Source: an uncultured beta proteobacterium (lineage in GTDB: Bacteria > Pseudomonadota > Gammaproteobacteria > Burkholderiales > SG8-41). Taken from it: a stretch of DNA of 36,213 nt. A model generated the notes under the pieces. That model ran no database searches and was not told the origin of the DNA. It worked only from the letters and a program-made list of their open reading frames with translations. The stretch covers positions 1 to 36,213 of the forward strand of contig CAIVHG010000013.1 of assembly GCA_903905655.1 (NCBI GenBank), read 5' to 3'. Every line of letters begins with the position of its first letter. Position 1 is the stretch's first letter. The position numbers and the translations under genes are program-made. Below are positions 1-6,985 of this stretch, one piece after another.

Positions 1-131
1 AGATCATCGACACCATCAACAAGGGCCACAACGACGTGATGCCGGCGCACAAAGACCTGCTCGACGAGGGCAAGATACACCTGCTCACGGCGTACGTTTA
101 CGGACTGTCGCACATCGCACCTCAGAAATAG
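1..131 (+). CDS. ccoP: cbb3-type cytochrome c oxidase subunit III (CcoP), C-terminal end only
   Basis: Only the last 42 codons are present; the reading frame starts at base 3 and ends with TAG at 129-131. The visible peptide contains NKGHNDVMPAHKDLL followed by a hydrophobic helix ending in YVYGLSHI. This matches the end of the second cytochrome c domain of CcoP, where the Met of the VMPAH segment is the usual axial haem ligand. CcoP is the membrane-anchored dihaem subunit that passes electrons to the CcoN catalytic subunit of the high-affinity oxidase. The assignment is supported by ccoG and ccoH immediately downstream on the same strand. The rest of the gene lies outside the window. Confidence 0.85.
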   Translation, partial: IIDTINKGHNDVMPAHKDLLDEGKIHLLTAYVYGLSHIAPQK

Positions 132-305
132 GGTTGCGCGTGATTTAGCGCCCTGGTGTTCCACCGTGCAGCGTGCACGCGGCGCGGCAACGCCGGCCCG
201 TGCAGGCACGACTGCAAAGACATGCGCCAGAAGCAAAAGGGAATGGATGATATTTGCCAGCATGGGCGTTGCGGCTCGAGCAGCGCTTCACCCCCAGGAT
301 CATAG

Positions 306-1721
306 ATGAACGCACCCGAAGCTCCGCGCAATGCGGCGCCTGATGGGATCGTGGCCGACCTCTATGAAGTCCGCCGCACCATCCATCCACGCTCGGTCCA
401 CGGCTGGTTCGCAAACTGGCGCATTGCGCTCGTGCTCATCACGCAGTTGGTCTTCTATGGCCTGCCGTGGCTCAACTGGAACGGCCGGCAGGCGGTGCTG
501 TTCGAACTCGCGGCGCGCAAGTTCTATATCTTCGGCCTCGTGCTGTGGCCCCAGGATTTCATCTATCTGACGGCGCTGCTCATCATCTGCGCGCTCTCGC
601 TGTTTCTGTTCACCGCAGTGGCCGGCCGCCTGTGGTGCGGCTACGCCTGTCCGCAGACCGTATACACGGAGATCTTCCTCTGGATAGAGCGCGTGATCGA
701 AGGCGACCGCATGCAGCGCATGCGTCTGGACCGCGCGCCGTGGAATCTTTCCAAGTCGTGGAAGAAGGCTAGCAAGCACGGGCTGTGGATCGCACTGTCG
801 CTGTGGACCGGATTCACCTTCGTCGGTTATTTTTCGCCGATGCACGATCTGGTGAGCGCCGTGCAGGGCCTGCATTTCAGTCCCTGGGAAAGCTTCTGGA
901 TCCTGTTCTATGGCTTCACCACCTATGGCAATGCGGGATGGATGCGTGAGCAGGTGTGCCTCTACATGTGCCCCTATGCGCGTTTCCAGAGCGTGATGTT
1001 CGATCCCGACACGCTGGTCATCACCTACGATGCGCCGCGCGGAGATCCGCGCGGCGCGCGCAGCCGCAGCGCCGACCGCAAGACGCTGGGGATCGGCGAT
1101 TGCGTGGACTGCGGCATCTGTGTGCAGGCCTGTCCCACCGGCATCGACATCCGGCGCGGGCTGCAATACGAATGCATAGGCTGCGCCGCGTGCATCGACG
1201 GTTGCAACCAGGTGATGGACAAGCTCGGCTACCAACGCGGGCTGATCCGCTATTCGACTGAAAACGCGGTGCGCGGCCGCGTCGACGAGCGCAGTATCGT
1301 GCGCCGCGTGTGGCGTCCGCGTACGCTCGTTTACGGCGCGCTATTATTTGCGATTTGCGCGGCCTTCGTGACTGCGCTCTCCATGCGCGTCCCGCTCAAG
1401 CTCGACGTCATCCGCGATCGCGCGACGCTGATGCGCGAAACCAGCGATGGCCTGATCGAAAACGTCTACCAGCTGCAGATCATGAATACCGGCGAGGAGC
1501 CACGCAGCTTGCTGCTCACGGTGAGCGGCATTCCCGGCCTGCGCCTGATGACACCGCAACCGATCGCCGTTGCCCCCGCCAGCAGCCTCAGCGTGCCAGT
1601 CGAGCTGCGCATCGATCCGGCATCCGTCACTCCCGGTTCACATGCGGTGCGCTTCGAACTGGTGGACAGCGCTCATGCGAATGTCAGGACTACCGCGAAA
1701 ACGATGTTCTATGTGCGCTGA
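306..1721 (+). CDS. ccoG: CcoG/FixG/RdxA, polyferredoxin-like cbb3 oxidase accessory protein
   Basis: A 471-residue membrane iron-sulfur protein needed for cbb3 oxidase maturation; the family has been linked to reduction of copper for delivery to the oxidase. Hydrophobic helices lie near residues 40-55, 85-107, 160-178, 192-205 and 340-360. Two classical [4Fe-4S] motifs are visible: C266-C269-C272-C276 followed by Pro, and C290-C293-C296-C300. Extra Cys pairs in the membrane part (WCGYACP at 110-116, CLYMCP at 218-223) are typical of the family. The C-terminal part from about 370 looks like the Ig-like periplasmic FixG domain. The ATG is preceded by AGGATC. The end overlaps the next gene by 11 bases, suggesting translational coupling. 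Confidence 0.95.
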   Translation: MNAPEAPRNAAPDGIVADLYEVRRTIHPRSVHGWFANWRIALVLITQLVFYGLPWLNWNGRQAVLFELAARKFYIFGLVLWPQDFIYLTALLIICALSLFLFTAVAGRLWCGYACPQTVYTEIFLWIERVIEGDRMQRMRLDRAPWNLSKSWKKASKHGLWIALSLWTGFTFVGYFSPMHDLVSAVQGLHFSPWESFWILFYGFTTYGNAGWMREQVCLYMCPYARFQSVMFDPDTLVITYDAPRGDPRGARSRSADRKTLGIGDCVDCGICVQACPTGIDIRRGLQYECIGCAACIDGCNQVMDKLGYQRGLIRYSTENAVRGRVDERSIVRRVWRPRTLVYGALLFAICAAFVTALSMRVPLKLDVIRDRATLMRETSDGLIENVYQLQIMNTGEEPRSLLLTVSGIPGLRLMTPQPIAVAPASSLSVPVELRIDPASVTPGSHAVRFELVDSAHANVRTTAKTMFYVR

Positions 1722-2244
1722 TCGTACCATTGCACCTGCTGCTGCGAACGGCATCCGCACACCGGCCAGGTGGTACGGCGAGCCCTGGCCCTGGCTGCTG
1801 ATGGCGGGCCCCGGGCTGGTCATCGTCGCGAGCATGATCACGCTGTGGCTGGCGGTGGCCTCGGACGACGGCATCGTCGCCGACGATTACTACAGCCGCG
1901 GGCTGGCCATCAACCAGGTGCTCACCCGCGCGCAGCACGCACACGAGCTCGGACTCGCGGCACACGCGGCCTTCGGGATGAATGCGCGGCACATGCGCAT
2001 CGCTGTTGCACCGGCCGACGGGCTGCCGCGCGCGCTGCGCCTGCGGCTGGTGCATCCTACACTGGCACTGGCCGATGAAACCATAGAGCTGCAACAGAGT
2101 GCGCCCGGCATCTACGAAGGCAGCCTCGCGGCGGCTGCCACCGGTAAGCGTGTGCTGATGCTGGAAGACGAGACGCGCACCTGGCGGCTCGCTGGCGAGA
2201 CTTCGGTCTATCCGGGCGCTACACTGGAGTTGGTACCGCAGTAG
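1711..2244 (+). CDS. ccoH: CcoH/FixH family protein, cbb3 oxidase assembly
   Basis: A 177-residue protein with one N-terminal transmembrane helix (about residues 25-45, preceded by WYGEPWPW) and a periplasmic domain. The segment DDGIVADDYYSRGLAIN directly after the helix is diagnostic of FixH, whose members share a DDYY(K/R)(K/R/G)G motif. FixH/CcoH interacts with and stabilises the cbb3 oxidase assembly complex. I chose the ATG at 1711, which lies inside the end of ccoG, because it puts the helix near the N-terminus; the frame is open further upstream but that part has no family resemblance. Gene order ccoP-ccoG-ccoH is the standard one. Confidence 0.88.
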   Translation: MCADRTIAPAAANGIRTPARWYGEPWPWLLMAGPGLVIVASMITLWLAVASDDGIVADDYYSRGLAINQVLTRAQHAHELGLAAHAAFGMNARHMRIAVAPADGLPRALRLRLVHPTLALADETIELQQSAPGIYEGSLAAAATGKRVLMLEDETRTWRLAGETSVYPGATLELVPQ

Positions 2245-2296
2245 AAGCCAGTAGCTAAAGCAACGACGCGCCGCGCTGCGGCGTTCGGGAGGAGGA

Positions 2297-2602
2297 ATGA
2301 TGCAACGTGCTATTTGGGTGCTATGGCCTGCGTTCATCGTGGGCGGAATCACGGAAACGGTGTTCTTCACGCTGTTCGATCCCGAGGACATGCGACTGTT
2401 CGGCGAAGCGATTACTCTGAGCCGCAGCGCGGTATACACGCTGGGCTTCTTCGTGTTCTGGATGCTCGCCGCGATCCCGAGCGTGCTCACCTGTTTTTTT
2501 CAGCGCAGCGCCGCCGACATCAACCACCTGTGCCCGCTCGAACCGCATGAACGGCCGCTGGGTTGCCCAAAGCGAGAGGACTGCGATCAGTGCCATCAGT
2601 GA
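2297..2602 (+). CDS. small membrane protein with Cys-rich tail, linked to the cco cluster
   Basis: A 101-residue protein of unknown function. Two hydrophobic segments are visible, about residues 5-27 and 45-66. The hydrophilic tail carries Cys at 79, 90, 96 and 99, plus C66 at the membrane edge, and ends CDQCHQ, which looks able to bind a metal. It is preceded by a very strong GGGAGGAGGA ribosome site; there are two adjacent in-frame ATGs (2297 and 2300) and the second has the better spacing. It lies 52 bases after ccoH and 52 before the SafE-like gene, so it is probably in the same operon. I recall similar proteins in cco clusters of other betaproteobacteria but know no assigned role; copper or redox handling during oxidase assembly is inference. 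Confidence 0.8.
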   Translation: MMQRAIWVLWPAFIVGGITETVFFTLFDPEDMRLFGEAITLSRSAVYTLGFFVFWMLAAIPSVLTCFFQRSAADINHLCPLEPHERPLGCPKREDCDQCHQ

Positions 2603-2654
2603 TGAGTGATGCCGCCAGTTGCATGCGGCTCCGCCCGCGATCAGGGGATGCCGC

Positions 2655-3404
2655 GTGAATGCGCTGCTCGGGATTGCGCTCGCCACCGCCTTTCTGGCGG
2701 GACTCGCCGGCGGCGTGCATTGCGCCGGCATGTGCGGCGGTATCGTACATGCGCTGTGCACGCGTCCGGCGCAGGAACCGCGCGCTACACAACTCACCTA
2801 CCTGCTTGCTTACAACGGCGGGCGGCTGACGAGCTACACGGTGGCAGGCATGTTGGTCGGCGCACTCGGCGCGGCGGGACTGCTCACGCACGCCGCACCG
2901 CAGATTCAGATCTTCCTGCTCGCGCTCGCGGGCGTGACGCTGACGTTGCTCGGCATGTACGTCGCCGGCGTCATGCCCTGGTTTGCGCGCCTCGAATCCG
3001 CCGGCACATGGCTGTGGCAGCGGATACAGCCCTGGACCTCGCGCCTGCTTCCGGTAACGACGCGCACGCGCGCCTTCGGGCTCGGTGCACTGTGGGGCTG
3101 GCTGCCGTGCGGCATGGTGTACGGAGTGCTGCTGATCGCGCTGGCCGCAGGAAGCGGGTGGCAGGGCGGCGCGCTGATGCTCGCCTTCGGACTGGGCACG
3201 GTACCCAATCTGCTCGGTATCGGATTGCTGTCACGCCAGCTGCACGCATTGCGCAGCGCGCGCCTGCCGCGGCTCGCCGCCGGCGGCGTGGTCGCCGCAT
3301 TCGGCATCTACACCATGGCGCAACTCATGCACCCCGCGATGCCCATGGCCAGCGGCGGACTGCTGTGCATCACCCCGCCCAGTTTCGCGGCATGGCTGCC
3401 CTAA
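2655..3404 (+). CDS. SafE/TauE-like membrane protein (COG2836 type) of the cco cluster
   Basis: A 249-residue polytopic membrane protein with about six hydrophobic segments. The N-terminal motif GLAGGVHCAGMCGGI, around residues 15-30, is the hallmark of the COG2836 branch of the sulfite exporter TauE/SafE family, which is often found with cbb3 oxidase genes and has been connected to copper supply. Later glycine-rich segments such as GALWGWLPCGMVYG (about residues 150-163) repeat the motif in the second half. The start is the GTG at 2655, preceded by AGGGG at good spacing; an ATG 12 codons upstream adds only unrelated residues. Transport substrate cannot be read from the sequence; a role in oxidase metalation is inferred from context. 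Confidence 0.85.
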   Translation: MNALLGIALATAFLAGLAGGVHCAGMCGGIVHALCTRPAQEPRATQLTYLLAYNGGRLTSYTVAGMLVGALGAAGLLTHAAPQIQIFLLALAGVTLTLLGMYVAGVMPWFARLESAGTWLWQRIQPWTSRLLPVTTRTRAFGLGALWGWLPCGMVYGVLLIALAAGSGWQGGALMLAFGLGTVPNLLGIGLLSRQLHALRSARLPRLAAGGVVAAFGIYTMAQLMHPAMPMASGGLLCITPPSFAAWLP

Positions 3405-3515
3405 GGAACCTCTGATCAACTCCCACGTATACTATGCAGCACAGCGCGGGCCGCGAAAATTCTCGCGCAAGCCTGACGATTTGTTACCGCGTCCGCGCAG
3501 CGCATTGAGGTATAC

Positions 3516-4010
3516 ATGAATTCGTATGTGGAATCGGTGCTCGCACAAGGCGAGCACATCGTCTATCGCGCGAGTATCTCGCGCTGGAAATATTGGATCT
3601 ATTACCTGCTGGGCACGGCATGCGCCCTGGGCGGCCTCTCCGCGCTGGTCGATGCGTACACTGCCGAGGACATATCGCCCGCAGTCGCCGCGGCGGCCAC
3701 GCTGCTGGGCGCGTGTACGCTACTCGCCGCCGCTGTGCTGCGTCTTTCCACCGAGCTTGTGCTTACCGACCGGCGCATCATCGTCAAGCGCGGCGTGTTC
3801 GCGCGCGACACGCTGGAGATGAACCTCGCCAAGGTGGAAACCATCCGCGTCAGCCAGGGCGTGCTCGGCAGAATACTAAACTATGGCAATGTTGCGGTGA
3901 TCGGCACCGGCTCTACCCTGGAACCGCTCGCGTTCGTTGCCCGCCCCCTGGAACTGCGCCGGCAACTCGGCGCAATTGCCACGGAAAGCACGCTGCGAAG
4001 CTTCGTATAA
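3516..4010 (+). CDS. PH domain-containing (DUF304/YdbS-like) membrane protein
   Basis: A 164-residue protein. The N-terminus (GEHIVYRASISRW) leads into two transmembrane helices at about 27-50 and 56-77, followed by a bacterial PH domain with the segment ELVLTDRRIIVKRGVFARDTLEMNL (split here as TDRRIIVKRG at about 86-95 and a VETIRVSQGVLGRILNYG stretch at about 110-127). This is typical of the bPH2/DUF304 family, whose biological role is not defined. TGAGG five bases before the ATG is a plausible ribosome site. The extreme 3' end of the gene is duplicated just past the stop codon (see repeat at 3947-4055). It converges on the Bug gene. Confidence 0.85.
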   Translation: MNSYVESVLAQGEHIVYRASISRWKYWIYYLLGTACALGGLSALVDAYTAEDISPAVAAAATLLGACTLLAAAVLRLSTELVLTDRRIIVKRGVFARDTLEMNLAKVETIRVSQGVLGRILNYGNVAVIGTGSTLEPLAFVARPLELRRQLGAIATESTLRSFV

Positions 4011-4055
4011 TTCGCCTGGAACTGCGCCGGCAACTCGGCGCAATTGCCACAGAAA
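3947..4055 (+). repeat. direct repeat, 41 bp, period 68 bp, at the 3' end of the PH-domain gene
   Basis: Bases 3947-3987 and 4015-4055 are the same 41-base sequence with one mismatch (36 identical bases, one change, then GAAA). The first copy encodes LELRRQLGAIATES near the C-terminus of the PH-domain protein; the second lies after its TAA stop and ends three bases before the stop codon of the convergent Bug gene. The 68-base period is not a multiple of three, so the second copy is not an in-frame domain repeat. Confidence 0.95.
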
Positions 4056-4058
4056 AGG

Positions 4059-5036
4059 CTACTCCTCGCCAGGCTTGATGTCGGCGTCGCGGATGAGCTT
4101 GCCCCATTTGGCAATCTCTTTCTTGATCATCGCCGCAGAATCTTGCGGCGTCATGCCCCCCGGATCGAGGCCGCCGCCCTCCAGACGATCTTTGACGCTC
4201 GGTGACTTGAGCAGCGCGCTCACTTCGTTGTAGAGCGTGCGCACCACCGCGGGCGGCGTACGCGACGGCGCAAGCAACACGTTCCACGTCGTCTGCTCGT
4301 AGCCCGGAACGCCCGCCTCGGCAATCGTCGGCACGTCCGGCAGCGTAGTCGAGCGCTGCGCGCTGCTCACGCCGAGCGCGCGCACCCGGTTCGCCTTGAC
4401 CAGCGGGGCGCCCGAGGACATGGGCGCAAAGTGCATGCTCACCTCATTGGCGAGCAGCGCATTGACCGCCGGTCCGCCCCCCTTATAGGGCACGTGCAGC
4501 AGCTTGACGCCGGCCATCGCATTAAAAAGCTCGCCGCCCAAATGCGTGCCCACACCAGTGCCGCCCGAGGAATAGCTCAGTCCCTCCGGCTTCGCCTTGG
4601 CAAGGGCGATCAGTTCCTTGAGGGTGCGCGCAGGCACTGCGTTATTCACGATCAGCACATTGGGATAGGTGGTAAGGATCGTGATGGCCGTAAAATCCTT
4701 CACCGAATCGAACGGCATCTTCTTGTACATGCTGGGCAGGATGGCGAGCGAGGAAGGCTCGACGAGCAGCGTGTAGCCGTCGGGCACGGCCTTGGCCACC
4801 AGGTCCGCGCCGATCATGGTCGCCGCTCCCGGGCGGTTGTCGACCACCACCGGCTGGCCGACGCGCTCGGAGAGCGCCAGCCCGACCAGGCGCCCCACGA
4901 AATTCGTCGCACCACCCGGGCTTTGCGGCACGATGATGCGTATCGGCCGCGATGGATAATCGTTCTGCGCAGCGCTCGCGCTTAGGGCCAGAACCGAGCA
5001 CACCATGCACATTAACCATCGTGCTTTGCACATCAT
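4059..5036 (-). CDS. Bug family tripartite tricarboxylate transporter substrate-binding protein
   Basis: A 325-residue periplasmic binding protein. The N-terminus MMCKARWLMCMVCSVLALSASAA is a Sec signal peptide. The mature start YPSRPIRIIVPQSPGGATN is the classical Bug signature, and VVDNRPGAATMIGADLVAKAVPDGYTLL and LHVPYKGGGPAVNALLANEV segments follow as expected for the family. Such proteins bind carboxylates or similar small organic ligands. No TctA/TctB membrane partners are in the window, so it is an orphan binding protein, which is common for this family in betaproteobacteria. I chose the ATG at 5036, six bases after GGAG. It follows the amidohydrolase gene by 59 bases on the same strand, so the ligand may be related to that enzyme's substrate (inference). 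Confidence 0.93.
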   Translation of the reverse strand: MMCKARWLMCMVCSVLALSASAAQNDYPSRPIRIIVPQSPGGATNFVGRLVGLALSERVGQPVVVDNRPGAATMIGADLVAKAVPDGYTLLVEPSSLAILPSMYKKMPFDSVKDFTAITILTTYPNVLIVNNAVPARTLKELIALAKAKPEGLSYSSGGTGVGTHLGGELFNAMAGVKLLHVPYKGGGPAVNALLANEVSMHFAPMSSGAPLVKANRVRALGVSSAQRSTTLPDVPTIAEAGVPGYEQTTWNVLLAPSRTPPAVVRTLYNEVSALLKSPSVKDRLEGGGLDPGGMTPQDSAAMIKKEIAKWGKLIRDADIKPGEE

Positions 5037-5095
5037 GTCATTCTCCAGATTGGATTGAACGTGATTTCGTATCAGTTTCGTATCAGAGTAGCGCC

Positions 5096-6076
5096 TCACA
5101 GCTTAAGCAGGCGCGCGGCATTGCCGCCCAGAATCAACGCACGCTCCGCGCCCGACAGGCTGCTCAGGCGCTCGACCGTATCCGCCGGCCGTACGCTGCC
5201 CATGTCCGCCGGATGGTCGCTGCCCAGAAGTACGCGGTCAGCGCCCACCTGGTGTATCAGGTTCAGGAGTATCTGGTCGTTGTGAGTGATGGTGTCGTAA
5301 TGAAAACGCCGCACGTATTCCGAGGGCGGTCGCGGCAATTTGATTTCGGGCCGCACTGCAGCGCCGTGATCCATGCGTCCCACCAGCGCCGGGAATGCGC
5401 CGCCGGCGTGCGCGAGCACGACCTCCAGCTTGGGAAAACGGTCCATGACGCCGCCGAATATCAATGACGCCGCCGCGATGCCCGTATCATAGGGATTGCC
5501 GAGCAGATTGCGCAAATGATACTTGCGCATGCGCTCGGCGCCCACGGTATTGAGCGGGTGCAGAAAGATCGGCCACCCGAGTTCCTCGCACTTGGCATAG
5601 ACCGGATCGAACTCAGGTTCGTCGAGGTTGGTGCCGTTGATCGAGGTCGCCATATAGACGCCGCGCAGGCCCGGCAGCTTTGCAGCGCGCGCTATCTCCT
5701 GCACCGCGAGTTCCGGCGCCTGCATGGGGGCCGCCGCCAGGCCGAGCAAGCGCTCCGGATAGCGCGACACCACCTCGGAGCAACGGTCGTTGTACAGGCG
5801 GGCGAGCTTGAGTCCGAAGGCGGCGGGCGCCCAATACACCGTCGGGCTGGTGAGCGAGAGCACGTGCATCGCGACCGCCGCCGCCGTCATCGCCTTGAAT
5901 CGTATCTCGAGGTCGGTGTACTCGGGCTTGAAAACGTACGACATCCCGGGCACGCGAAAGGTTACCTGGTCGTGGCCGTTGCGGCCGATCTCTGCACCAT
6001 TGGCCGCGCCTTCGCTCTCTATGAGCTGGACCCACTCCGCGGGAAACCAGTGGGTATGTGCATCGATCACGTTCAT
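5096..6076 (-). CDS. amidohydrolase family protein, ACMSD/carboxyvanillate decarboxylase-like
   Basis: A 326-residue TIM-barrel metalloenzyme of the COG2159 group, which contains aminocarboxymuconate-semialdehyde decarboxylase and aromatic acid decarboxylases. Metal-site motifs are visible in order: DAHTHW (H7, H9) at the start, IFLHP in the middle, LAHAGGAFP, and GSDHPADMG near residue 290 with the catalytic Asp. The ATG at 6076 is preceded by GGAAGG with seven bases spacing; an ATG five codons upstream overlaps this site and is less likely. It is transcribed first, followed by the Bug gene, suggesting uptake and decarboxylation or hydrolysis of an aromatic or unsaturated carboxylic acid. 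The exact substrate cannot be read. Confidence 0.88.
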   Translation of the reverse strand: MNVIDAHTHWFPAEWVQLIESEGAANGAEIGRNGHDQVTFRVPGMSYVFKPEYTDLEIRFKAMTAAAVAMHVLSLTSPTVYWAPAAFGLKLARLYNDRCSEVVSRYPERLLGLAAAPMQAPELAVQEIARAAKLPGLRGVYMATSINGTNLDEPEFDPVYAKCEELGWPIFLHPLNTVGAERMRKYHLRNLLGNPYDTGIAAASLIFGGVMDRFPKLEVVLAHAGGAFPALVGRMDHGAAVRPEIKLPRPPSEYVRRFHYDTITHNDQILLNLIHQVGADRVLLGSDHPADMGSVRPADTVERLSSLSGAERALILGGNAARLLKL

Positions 6077-6332
6077 GCCAGTGCCTTCCATCCGTTTCGT
6101 GGAGCAAAACTCCGTGCGCGAAACGATACACCGTTTGTATGGAATCGTGCAGGATTTTGCGGATCACTGCCCTGACCGCGGGCCCGTCGGATGCAGCACT
6201 GAAACACGGCCGCCAATTCCCCGCCGCAGCCAATCGCGTTATCATGCGCCTCTGCCTGCCTGCGCTGCTCTGAGCGGCCGCAGCGCGGGCACTGCAGTAA
6301 TCTCAGGATCAGCACCCTACAGGAGGAATGCC
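6077..6332. promoter_or_regulatory. divergent intergenic region with nested inverted repeats
   Basis: This 256-base region separates the divergent amidohydrolase and glutathione transferase genes and has no gene that I can support. Close to the amidohydrolase start it holds CGTTTCG (6093-6099) and its inverted copy CGAAACG (6119-6125), enclosing GGAG-CAAAA-CTCC (6101-6113). Immediately beyond lies ATACA-CCGTT-TGTAT (6126-6140). These spaced dyads look like operator sites for the amidohydrolase/Bug operon. A further inverted pair, GCGCTGC (6262-6268) and GCAGCGC (6280-6286), sits upstream of the glutathione transferase. No convincing -35/-10 pair could be assigned. Confidence 0.4.
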
Positions 6333-6932
6333 ATGAAATTATACGCCTCGCCGCGCAGCCCCTTTGTGCGCAAAGTGCGCATCGCGCTCGCAGAAAAAAA
6401 GATCAGCTGTGACCTCATCCTTGACCGTAAGGGCATCACCGAAGTCAACCCGCTCTCGAAAGTGCCGACCCTGATACGCGATGACGGCAAGGCGCTCTAC
6501 GATTCCCCGGTCATCGTGGAGTACCTGGACGGGCTGGTGCCTAAACCGCAGCTGATACCCGAAGCCTTCGAAGCGCGCATCGAAGTCAAGCGCTGGGAGG
6601 CGCTGGGCGACGGCGTCGCCGACGCCACGGTCGCGATCTCGCACGACCGTGTCCACCCGGAAGCGAAGCGCCAGGACAGCGCCTGGTACGCCAAGCAGCA
6701 ACTGAAGGTCGATCTCGGGCTCGCGCAAATGGCGCGCGATCTGGGCGATCGTACTTTTTGTCATGGCGACAGCTTCAGCCTGGCCGACATCGCCACCGGC
6801 TACGCGCTGTGCTATCTGGATCTGGTGCTCCCGGAAGTCGACTGGCGCACGCCGCACCCCAACCTCAAGCGCCTCATGGAACGCTACGCGGCGCGCGATT
6901 CGTTCAAGCTCACCGCACCGCCGGCAGCCTGA
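6333..6932 (+). CDS. glutathione S-transferase family protein
   Basis: A 199-residue cytosolic GST. The N-terminal thioredoxin-fold domain starts MKLYASPRSPFVRKVRIAL, where the Ser in SPFVRKVR is the likely glutathione-activating residue. It continues with NPLSKVPTL (cis-Pro loop) and YDSPVIVEYLD (glutathione gamma-glutamyl contact, Asp-Ser at about 59-60). The C-terminal helical domain contains SLADIATGYALCYLD, the conserved N-capping box. The length is normal for the family. The ATG at 6333 follows a strong AGGAGGA site by five bases; the frame is open far upstream but without GST similarity. Substrate unknown; it stands alone between a divergent operon and the radical SAM genes. Confidence 0.92.
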   Translation: MKLYASPRSPFVRKVRIALAEKKISCDLILDRKGITEVNPLSKVPTLIRDDGKALYDSPVIVEYLDGLVPKPQLIPEAFEARIEVKRWEALGDGVADATVAISHDRVHPEAKRQDSAWYAKQQLKVDLGLAQMARDLGDRTFCHGDSFSLADIATGYALCYLDLVLPEVDWRTPHPNLKRLMERYAARDSFKLTAPPAA

Positions 6933-6973
6933 TCACCGAGCATACTCGCAGCGGATGCGGGTGCGGCTTGAGG

Positions 6974-6979
6974 TAAAAT
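6974..6979 (+). promoter_or_regulatory. candidate -10 element, TAAAAT, of a possibly leaderless transcript
   Basis: TAAAAT lies only six bases before the ATG of the first radical SAM gene, so a start site at the usual distance would fall on or next to the initiation codon. There is no clear Shine-Dalgarno sequence and no good -35 box at 17 bases. A similar arrangement, TACACT seven bases before the ATG, occurs in front of trmB (11733-11738). Confidence 0.3.
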
Positions 6980-6985
6980 TCCGGC

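Noticed and set aside
300-1235. Long antisense open frame across ccoG, and similar long antisense frames across other genes.
   Set aside because: High GC produces long shadow frames; none of these shows a recognisable motif, and the sense strand encodes a clear protein in each case.
4006-4011. Perfect TATAAT at the end of the PH-domain gene.
   Set aside because: It overlaps the stop codon, points into a convergent gene and has no -35 box.
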